NCBI GenBank assembly: GCA_026002045.1
Contig: BOAV01000058.1
Location: forward strand, 1-15,365
DNA from: Spirochaetia bacterium
GTDB lineage: Bacteria; Spirochaetota; Spirochaetia; Treponematales; Breznakiellaceae
Length of the DNA: 15,365 bases
Direction: 5' to 3'
Shown: positions 1-5,861 of the stretch, in pieces
Layout: each line of letters starts with the position of its first letter
How positions within the stretch are numbered: position 1 is the first letter of the stretch
Notes under the pieces: generated by a model
What the model was told of the DNA's origin: nothing
The model's database searches: none
The model's input: only the letters and a program-made list of their open reading frames with translations
Translations under genes and position numbers: made by a program

Positions 1-2
1 GG

Positions 3-356
3 GATCTCAGTATTCAGCGGGCCGGGGCGGAGCCGGTGCTGATGGAGGTGGAGCTTGCCCGTACCGACCCGGAACGGGCCCAGGGACTCATGTACCGGAA
101 AAGCCTGGATGACGGCAAGGGGATGCTCTTTATCTTCGAACGGGATCAGATCATGTCCTTCTGGATGAAGAATACCCTTATCCCCCTGTCAATCGCCTTT
201 ATTGCCTCCGACGGCAGGATCATCGAAATAAAAGACATGGAACCCCTTAATTTATCCACGGTCCAGTCAAGCCGTTCGGTACGCTACGCACTGGAAGTAA
301 GCCGGGGCTGGTTCAGCCGTGCGGGAATCGGCATTGGGGATATTTTACAATTTTGA
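3..356 (+). CDS. DUF192 family protein (5' partial)
   Basis: The reading frame is open from the left edge to the TGA at 354-356, so the true start lies outside the window. The visible 117 residues cover essentially the whole DUF192 fold: an E-x-ARTxxERAQGLMYRKSL segment, a GMLFIFE strand, the family signature SFWMKNTLIPLSIAFI, and a C-terminal LEVSRGWFSRAGIGIGDILQF segment. DUF192 proteins are small, often exported or lipid-anchored, and have no firmly established function. A signal peptide would be in the missing part. A GTG at 36 and an ATG at 42 are internal candidates, but homology to the family continues upstream of both (for example the AEPVLMEVELA strand), so a 5' truncation is the better reading. 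The end of the gene overlaps a promoter for the next gene. Confidence 0.85.
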   Translation, partial: DLSIQRAGAEPVLMEVELARTDPERAQGLMYRKSLDDGKGMLFIFERDQIMSFWMKNTLIPLSIAFIASDGRIIEIKDMEPLNLSTVQSSRSVRYALEVSRGWFSRAGIGIGDILQF

Positions 357-371
357 CATTATTGCTATACT
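344..371 (+). promoter_or_regulatory. Predicted sigma70-type promoter for clpC
   Basis: The -35 candidate TTTACA is at 344-349 (5 of 6 to consensus). A 16-nt spacer leads to the -10 TATACT at 366-371 (5 of 6), preceded by the extended TGC at 363-365. The expected transcript start is near 378, about 48 nt upstream of the clpC start. The -35 lies within the last codons of the DUF192 gene. A TTGACA at 353-358 is also present but is only 7 nt from the -10 and cannot serve it. No CIRCE or CtsR-type operator is visible. Confidence 0.55.
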
Positions 372-425
372 CCTAAAAGGGGAGGGGGCGCATTCTCGGA
401 GTGCTGCCCTCCATTAGGAGAGCTT

Positions 426-3011
426 TTGTTTAAAGGTTTAACCCAACGGGTCCAGCGTATTCTTTCCGCATCCGCACAGGAGGAGGCCCGCCGTTTTAGC
501 GCCGATCAGCTGCTTCCTGAACATGTCATTATCGCCCTTCTCAGGGAAGGGGCGGGGATTGCCTGTAAGGCTCTGATGTTCCTCCGTATTGACTTGCTGG
601 ACTTCAGATTGTCCGTGGAAGGTGAGACCCCCCGGGTGTCCGCGATTTTGGTTCATGGGGATGTGCCCCCTTCAAAACGCACCAAGGCCATGCTGGAAAT
701 CGCCACCGAGGAAGCCCGGAACATGGGCAGCGATTACCTGGGCACCGAGCACCTCCTTTTTGCAGCCATGCGGGAACAGAATTCAACGATTCAGATCTAC
801 CTGAAAACCCGTGCGGTAGACACGGATATGCTGCGGGTGGTGATCCAGACCACCTTTAACCGGGGCTCCCGCCCTGATCCGGAGTACCGTTCCTCCGCAG
901 GGAGCTTCGCCGGAAGTTCCGACGGGGGCTATCAGCCCTGGGTGCTGCACCGTGAGCAGGAATACAAGTCCCATGGGCCCCGGGTACGGCCCGCGTCCTA
1001 TCCCGTACTTACCCCCACCCTGAACGAATTTTCCCGTGACCTTACCGAACTTGCCCGGACCGGGAAGCTTGATCCCGTTGTGAGCCGCGTTAAAGAAATT
1101 AACCGTGCAGTGCGCATCCTTGCCCGGCGGACCAAAAACAACCCCGTCCTGGTGGGTGAGCCCGGTGTAGGAAAAACTGCCATTGTTGAGGGGCTTGCCC
1201 AGCTCTTTGCCGGGGATGAGGTTCCCTCAGCCCTTGCGGGGCGGCGCATCCTTTCCCTGGATCTGGGTTCCGTAGTGGCGGGCACCAAATACCGGGGGGA
1301 ATTCGAGGAACGGATCAAGAAGATCATGCGGGAAATTGCCCAGTCAGGGAACGTGATCCTCTTTATCGACGAAATTCACACGATCATCGGGGCAGGGGGC
1401 GCGGAGGGGACCATCGACGCCTCCAACATGTTCAAGCCCGGCCTTTCACGGGGGGACATCCAGTGCATCGGGGCAACCACCCTCTCCGAATACCGCAAAC
1501 ATTTTGAAAAGGACGCCGCCCTGGAGCGGCGCTTCCAGTCCATCGTTGTTGAAGAACCCGGCCTTGAGGATACCCAGGAAATTTTGAAGGGCCTTCAGAA
1601 AAAATACGAGGATCACCACCGGGTGTCTTACACCGCCGAAGCGGTGGCCCAGGCAGCCCGGCTGGCCCAACGTTACCTCACCGGGCGCTTTATGCCCGAC
1701 AAGGCCATCGACATTCTGGATGAGGCCGGGGCCATGCGGAAGCTGGAACGGGCCGCCCAGCCCCCGGAAATTTCCGGCATCGAGGCGGAAATTTTGCTGC
1801 TTACCGAAGAAAAGGGCGCACTGGTCACCGCCCAAGATTACGAGCGGGCCGCCGAAGTGCGGGATCGGGTGCAGACTCTGCGGAACAAGCTGGAATCGGT
1901 GAAGCTCGCCTGGGAACGGTCATCCCGGAACGAGCGGGCGCTGGTAGACGAGGCCGACATACGCCGGGTAGTGGCGGAGGTCACGGGGATTCCCCTGATG
2001 CACCTTGAGGAACAGGATTCCCGGCGGCTCCTCAACATCGAAGCGGAACTCCACCGGTCGGTCATCGGGCAAGACGATGCGGTCAGGCGCATTGCCTCCG
2101 CGATCCGCCGCTCCCGTGCGGGGATATCGAGCCCCAAACGGCCCCAGGGTTCCTTTATTTTTCTGGGACCCACCGGTGTGGGAAAGACCCTCCTTGCCAA
2201 GCGGCTTTCCGAATACCTCTTCGGCAGCGAGGAAGCCTTGGTCCGCATCGACATGTCGGATTATATGGAGAAACATAACGCTTCCCGGCTCGTGGGGGCC
2301 CCGCCCGGCTTTATCGGCTATGAAGAAGGGGGTGTCCTCACCGAAAAGATCAGGCGGAACCCCTACCGGGTGGTCCTCTTCGACGAGATTGAAAAGGCCC
2401 ACCGGGATGTGTTCAACCTGCTCCTGCAAGTGATGGAGGAGGGGGAACTCAGGGACAACCTGGGCCATGCGGTGAGTTTCCGCAATACGGTGATCATCAT
2501 GACCAGCAACGCCGGTGTGCGGGAAATTTCCCGTGATTCCAGGCTGGGCTTCGGCGCAGGCTCCGGGATCATGAGCATGGCCGAAATCGAATCCCAGGCC
2601 CTTTCTGAACTCCGCCGTCTCTTTAACCCCGAATTCTTAAACCGCGTGGATGATGTGGTGGTCTTCCATCCCCTGGACATGAAACAGATCGAGGCTATTT
2701 TCGACTTGCAGGCCGCGGAGCTTGCGGAGCGCCTTGCGGAACAGGGTTACGGCCTCCGCATCCTCCCCGCCGCCCGCAGGCTCCTGATCGAAAAAGGCTG
2801 GGACCCAAAATTCGGCGGCCGCCCCCTGCGCCGCACCATCCAGAAAGAGCTGGAAGATCCCCTGTCAATGCTGATTCTGGAAGGGACTTGGAAAGCGGGC
2901 GCCGTCTTTACCGCCGACGGGCGGAAGGGGAAGATAAATCTGGCGGGGAAGATGCCTGTCGCATCTGCAAGCCCTTTGGCTGCTGAACCTGTATTGGAGG
3001 AAAAAGCATGA
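426..3011 (+). CDS. clpC: ClpC-type AAA+ unfoldase, ATP-binding subunit of Clp protease
   Basis: Hexameric unfoldase that threads substrates into ClpP; cytoplasmic protein quality control. The 861 residues are full length for ClpC. Domains in order: Clp_N double repeat (about 1-145, second repeat around GSDYLGTEHLLFAAM); a Gly/Ser-rich linker (about 146-195); AAA1 with Walker A GEPGVGKT (244-251), pore loop KYRGEFEER (288-296), Walker B ILFIDE (311-316) and arginine-finger region ALERRF (365-370); a UVR-type middle segment with DYERAAEVRD (471-480), which separates ClpC from ClpA/ClpB; AAA2 with Walker A GPTGVGKT (581-588), pore loop GYEEGG (631-636), Walker B VVLFDE (649-654) and sensor-2 GGRPLRR (797-803). 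LGF at 707-709 matches the ClpP-docking loop. The start is TTG 426, chosen because AGGAG at 416-420 is correctly spaced and MFKGLTQRVQ is the expected N-terminus. It overlaps the next gene by 4 nt (ATGA). Confidence 0.96.
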   Translation: MFKGLTQRVQRILSASAQEEARRFSADQLLPEHVIIALLREGAGIACKALMFLRIDLLDFRLSVEGETPRVSAILVHGDVPPSKRTKAMLEIATEEARNMGSDYLGTEHLLFAAMREQNSTIQIYLKTRAVDTDMLRVVIQTTFNRGSRPDPEYRSSAGSFAGSSDGGYQPWVLHREQEYKSHGPRVRPASYPVLTPTLNEFSRDLTELARTGKLDPVVSRVKEINRAVRILARRTKNNPVLVGEPGVGKTAIVEGLAQLFAGDEVPSALAGRRILSLDLGSVVAGTKYRGEFEERIKKIMREIAQSGNVILFIDEIHTIIGAGGAEGTIDASNMFKPGLSRGDIQCIGATTLSEYRKHFEKDAALERRFQSIVVEEPGLEDTQEILKGLQKKYEDHHRVSYTAEAVAQAARLAQRYLTGRFMPDKAIDILDEAGAMRKLERAAQPPEISGIEAEILLLTEEKGALVTAQDYERAAEVRDRVQTLRNKLESVKLAWERSSRNERALVDEADIRRVVAEVTGIPLMHLEEQDSRRLLNIEAELHRSVIGQDDAVRRIASAIRRSRAGISSPKRPQGSFIFLGPTGVGKTLLAKRLSEYLFGSEEALVRIDMSDYMEKHNASRLVGAPPGFIGYEEGGVLTEKIRRNPYRVVLFDEIEKAHRDVFNLLLQVMEEGELRDNLGHAVSFRNTVIIMTSNAGVREISRDSRLGFGAGSGIMSMAEIESQALSELRRLFNPEFLNRVDDVVVFHPLDMKQIEAIFDLQAAELAERLAEQGYGLRILPAARRLLIEKGWDPKFGGRPLRRTIQKELEDPLSMLILEGTWKAGAVFTADGRKGKINLAGKMPVASASPLAAEPVLEEKA

Positions 3012-3712
3012 TCAATTTACCCTTAGCCGGAACCGGCAAAACGATTGCTATCAGGCCCTCAAAAATAATCGCCGTGGGCTTGAATTACCGGGAGCATGTA
3101 AAGGAAAGTTTGAGCTTTGGCGATAAAGCCCATGAAATGCCTACAGAACCGGTGCTTTTTGCCAAGACCCCCAATGTACTCATCAGCCCCGGGGAACCCA
3201 TCATCATCCCTGCGTTTATCAAAGACTATCACTTTGATGATCCCCGCACGGACCCGGAATGTGAGCTGGCAATTATTATCGGGAAGCGGGGCCGCCATAT
3301 CCCGGCGGAAAAGGCCTTCGAGCATGTGCTGGGCTATACCTGCTTTAACGATGTAAGCCAGCGGAACATCCAGAAATCCGATCCCTCAGGCTGGTTCCGG
3401 GGCAAGTCCTTCGACACCTACGGCCCCATCGGCCCCGTGGTGGTCAGTCACCGGGATATCGGGGACCCCCAGCGCCTTGCCATCTGCACCCGGATAAACG
3501 GTGTGGTGAAACAGTCCGGCAACACTGCCGACATGATCTTCTCCATCCCCGTATTGATCGCCTACATTTCCAAAAACTTCACCCTGGAAGAAGGGGACAT
3601 CATCGCCACCGGCACTCCCAGCGGCATCAGCCCTATCCGTCCCGGCGACACCGTGGAAGTTGAGGTGGAGAAGATCGGGGTTTTGCGGAATCCGGTTGCG
3701 GGGGAGCCGTGA
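3008..3712 (+). CDS. Fumarylacetoacetate hydrolase (FAH) family protein
   Basis: A 234-residue single-domain FAH-fold enzyme. The family includes 2-hydroxyhepta-2,4-diene-1,7-dioate isomerase, acylpyruvases and oxaloacetate decarboxylases or tautomerases, which act on 2-oxo/enol acids with a bound divalent metal. Visible family features: KIIAVGLNYREHVKE at the N-terminus, the metal-binding pair E84-x-E86 in DPECELAIIIGK, D115 in CFNDVSQRN, the conserved lysine in RGKSFDTYGPIGP (about 133), and TGTPSGI (201-207) followed by the C-terminal GDTVEVEVEKIG strand. All expected metal ligands are present, so it should be active. The substrate cannot be read from sequence. GGAGG at 2996-3000 precedes the ATG, and the ATGA overlap with clpC implies translational coupling. 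The -35 of the next promoter begins 4 nt after its stop. Confidence 0.88.
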   Translation: MINLPLAGTGKTIAIRPSKIIAVGLNYREHVKESLSFGDKAHEMPTEPVLFAKTPNVLISPGEPIIIPAFIKDYHFDDPRTDPECELAIIIGKRGRHIPAEKAFEHVLGYTCFNDVSQRNIQKSDPSGWFRGKSFDTYGPIGPVVVSHRDIGDPQRLAICTRINGVVKQSGNTADMIFSIPVLIAYISKNFTLEEGDIIATGTPSGISPIRPGDTVEVEVEKIGVLRNPVAGEP

Positions 3713-3715
3713 TAC

Positions 3716-3744
3716 TTGACACTTTTCCCGCTCTCTGCTATCTT
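3716..3744 (+). promoter_or_regulatory. Predicted strong sigma70 promoter for rimP-nusA-infB operon
   Basis: Perfect -35 TTGACA at 3716-3721, a 17-nt spacer, and -10 TATCTT at 3739-3744 (4 of 6) preceded by an extended TGC at 3736-3738. The expected start of transcription is near 3751. It lies directly after the FAH gene and about 80 nt upstream of the rimP start. It is the best promoter match I found in the window. A complete terminator hairpin lies between it and rimP. Confidence 0.7.
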
Positions 3745-3772
3745 GATTCAGACAATTAATGATTCTCATAAT

Positions 3773-3801
3773 AAAAAGGGTCGTTTAAACGGCCCTTTTT
3801 T
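3773..3801 (+). terminator. Intrinsic terminator / possible attenuator in the rimP-nusA leader
   Basis: An 11-bp stem (3773-3783 with 3790-3800) closes a 6-nt loop TTTAAA. The stem contains GGGTCG paired with CGGCCC (one G-U wobble), flanked by A5 on the left and T6 (3796-3801) on the right. This is the classic rho-independent layout. It can end read-through from clpC-FAH. Because the promoter at 3716-3744 is upstream, it also sits inside the 5' leader of the rimP-nusA-infB transcript. Premature termination there would yield an RNA of roughly 50 nt. Confidence 0.75.
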
Positions 3802-3810
3802 GTTGGAGAT

Positions 3811-3817
3811 GAGGGGG
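3811..3817 (+). promoter_or_regulatory. Ribosome binding site deciding the rimP start
   Basis: GAGGGGG, six nucleotides before the GTG at 3824, is well placed for initiation there. The alternative in-frame ATG at 3809 has its GGAG (3805-3808) directly abutting the start codon, which is too close to work well. Confidence 0.5.
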
Positions 3818-3823
3818 ATATCG

Positions 3824-4336
3824 GTGCGGTTTACTCCCAAAACGGTGGAACCGGGAACCCCGGAAGGGAATCTGCGGGAAGCCCTGGAACCGGTAGCCCG
3901 GGGGATGGGATTATCCCTGGTGGAACTGACCGTTTCCCGGCATAAGGGCAGTACCCAAATCCGGGCGGTGGTGTACAAGAAGGGGATCGTCGGGATTGAC
4001 GACTGTTCCGCCTTTCACCGGGCCAGCATTCCCCGGCTGGAACTGGCCTTTCCCGGAGCGGACCTCTATGTGGAGGTGTCCTCACCGGGGATAGACCGGC
4101 TCATCAAGGACGGGGCCGAATTCGTCCACTATGTGGGCAGGGGAGTGCGGTGTTACCGTACCGACATATCCGGTTGGTCCGCCGGGATATTGGAATCCGC
4201 AGACGAAGCGGGTATTGTGCTTAAAGGGAAAGCCGCCGGAAGTATGGATGGCGAAGAAAAGATACGTATTCCCTACGATCATATTGCCAAAGCCAAATTG
4301 GATCCCCAGTGGGATGCCTTAGGCAATCAGGTTTAA
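3824..4336 (+). CDS. rimP: Ribosome maturation factor RimP
   Basis: RimP assists late assembly of the 30S subunit. The 170-residue product from GTG 3824 is normal for the family. The N-terminal domain includes LREALEPVARGMGLSLVELTV and, most diagnostically, LYVEVSSPGIDRLIK (family core EVSSPGxDRPL). The C-terminal SH3-like domain includes WSAGILESADEAGIVLKG and ends IPYDHIAKAKLDPQWD, matching the usual I-x-KA-L-D/P ending. GTG 3824 is preferred over ATG 3809 on ribosome-binding-site spacing; choosing 3809 would add five residues. The frame stays open back to a TTG at 3716, but that stretch is promoter and hairpin. It is the first gene of the nusA operon, as in many bacteria, and its stop is 16 nt before nusA. 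Confidence 0.9.
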   Translation: MRFTPKTVEPGTPEGNLREALEPVARGMGLSLVELTVSRHKGSTQIRAVVYKKGIVGIDDCSAFHRASIPRLELAFPGADLYVEVSSPGIDRLIKDGAEFVHYVGRGVRCYRTDISGWSAGILESADEAGIVLKGKAAGSMDGEEKIRIPYDHIAKAKLDPQWDALGNQV

Positions 4337-4352
4337 AAGGAGGTATAAGAGC

Positions 4353-5852
4353 GTGGCAACTAATATGTCTGAATCAATCCGCCAACTCAGCGAGGAGCGC
4401 GGAATTTCAGAGGAGCTGATCCTCACAACTATTGAAGAAACCCTGATCGCGGCTTATAAACGCCGTTTTGGGAACGCTGATAATGCCATAGTCCGGTTTA
4501 CCGACGATAAGGAAGTGTCGATTTACGCACAGAAGATGATCGTTGACGGGGTCTACGATCCGGTTTCTGAAATAGACCTGGAAGAGGCACGGGAACTGAA
4601 CCCGGATGCGGAAATCGGGGACGAAATCCTCATCGAGGTTGACCCCAAGGATTTTGACCGGATTGCGGTCCAGAGCGGCAAACAGACCGCCCATCAGTCC
4701 CTCCGGGAGATACATAAGGATACCCTCTACTCGGAATTCAAGGATAAGGTAGGGGAGATCATCATCGGCTACTACCAGCGGGAGCGGAACGGTACGATTT
4801 ACGTGGACCTCGGCAAAATGGAGGGCATACTTCCCAAGAAGTACCAGTCCCCCCGTGAAACCTACCATGTAAACGACCGGATCAAGGCCCTGATTACCGA
4901 GGTGAACAAGACCCCATCGGGCCTCCAGGTGGTGCTTTCCCGGACTCACACCGACTTTGTCCGGGCCATTTTTGAGCTTGAGGTGCCCGAAGTTTACGAT
5001 AAGACCGTGGAAATCCACAAGATAGTCCGGGAGCCGGGCTACCGCACCAAACTGGCGGTCTACTCCAACCGGGATGACGTGGACCCCGTGGGGGCCTGCG
5101 TGGGCCTCAAGGGTGTGCGGATTCAGGCGGTTATCAAGGAGCTTGAGGGCGAAAAGATCGACATCCTCAAGTACGATCCTGACCCCCGCCGCTTTATCAA
5201 GAACGCCCTTTCCCCCGCTGAAGTGCGGGATGTGGTGATTTTGGACGAGGCCAAGCATCAGGCCCTGGCGGTAGTGAACGATTCCCAGCTTTCCCTGGCC
5301 ATCGGCAAGCAGGGGCTGAATGTCCGTCTGGCCAACCGCCTGGTGGACTGGAACATCGACGTAAAAACCGATGCCCAGTTTGGGGATATGGATATCGCCG
5401 CCGAGTCCCGGCGGGCGGTTAACGAACTCTTCGGGGATACCGGGGAATATGAAGAGGAATTCTCCAGGATTGCGGAACTGCCCGGCGTGGATGCCGCGGT
5501 GGTTGCGGCCCTGCAGGAAGGCAATATTGAGTTCATCGAAGACTTCCTGGCCCTGGGGCCGGAGGAACTGGGAGAATTCAAGAGCGTCACTGAGGAACAG
5601 TTTGATGTTCTCCGCAAACTTATCGAAGAATATGTGGAGATCATTGAGGAAGAAGGCGGGGAAGAGGGGACTTTTGTTGAAGGGGAAGAAGCGGAGGCCG
5701 GTGAAGCCGGTTCCGCTGTGGCGGAAGTTGAAGTCGAAGAAGAAGCTGAAGCTGAAGAATATGAATGTCCTGAGTGCGGTGCAAAAATTACCGTGGATAT
5801 GACGAACTGTCCAAATTGCGGTATTGGTTTGAGCTTTGAATACGAAGAATAA
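4353..5852 (+). CDS. nusA: Transcription termination/antitermination protein NusA with extra C-terminal zinc-ribbon-like motif
   Basis: RNA-polymerase-associated factor that modulates pausing, hairpin termination and antitermination. 499 residues: N-terminal polymerase-binding domain (about 1-130; LILTTIEETLIAAYKRRFG is typical); S1 domain (about 133-200; GTIYVDLGKMEGILPKKYQ); KH1 (about 225-290; GACVGLKGVRIQAVIKELEGEKID); KH2 (about 295-345; LAIGKQGLNVRLANRL); then a helical segment with a helix-hairpin-helix look (about 370-425, AELPGVDAAVVAAL). After that comes an acidic stretch (about 427-470) and a CPEC...CPNC motif (Cys 472, 475, 486, 489), like a zinc ribbon, which is not part of the standard NusA architecture. 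The start is GTG 4353, with a strong AAGGAGGT at 4337-4344 and 8-nt spacing. Confidence 0.96.
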   Translation: MATNMSESIRQLSEERGISEELILTTIEETLIAAYKRRFGNADNAIVRFTDDKEVSIYAQKMIVDGVYDPVSEIDLEEARELNPDAEIGDEILIEVDPKDFDRIAVQSGKQTAHQSLREIHKDTLYSEFKDKVGEIIIGYYQRERNGTIYVDLGKMEGILPKKYQSPRETYHVNDRIKALITEVNKTPSGLQVVLSRTHTDFVRAIFELEVPEVYDKTVEIHKIVREPGYRTKLAVYSNRDDVDPVGACVGLKGVRIQAVIKELEGEKIDILKYDPDPRRFIKNALSPAEVRDVVILDEAKHQALAVVNDSQLSLAIGKQGLNVRLANRLVDWNIDVKTDAQFGDMDIAAESRRAVNELFGDTGEYEEEFSRIAELPGVDAAVVAALQEGNIEFIEDFLALGPEELGEFKSVTEEQFDVLRKLIEEYVEIIEEEGGEEGTFVEGEEAEAGEAGSAVAEVEVEEEAEAEEYECPECGAKITVDMTNCPNCGIGLSFEYEE

Positions 5853-5861
5853 AGGTGGATT

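Noticed and set aside
353..371. TTGACA paired with TATACT as the clpC promoter
   Set aside because: The spacing is only 7 nt. TTTACA at 344-349 with a 16-nt spacer is the workable -35.
399..405. GAGTGCT resembling half of a CIRCE (HrcA) operator upstream of clpC
   Set aside because: The matching TTAGCACTC half, nine bases upstream, is absent; that position reads GGAGGGGGC.
3716..3823. RimP starting at TTG 3716
   Set aside because: The extra residues are encoded by the promoter and terminator hairpin and do not resemble RimP.
4407..5258. A 283-codon minus-strand ORF opposite nusA
   Set aside because: Shadow of nusA caused by codon bias; no recognisable protein features.
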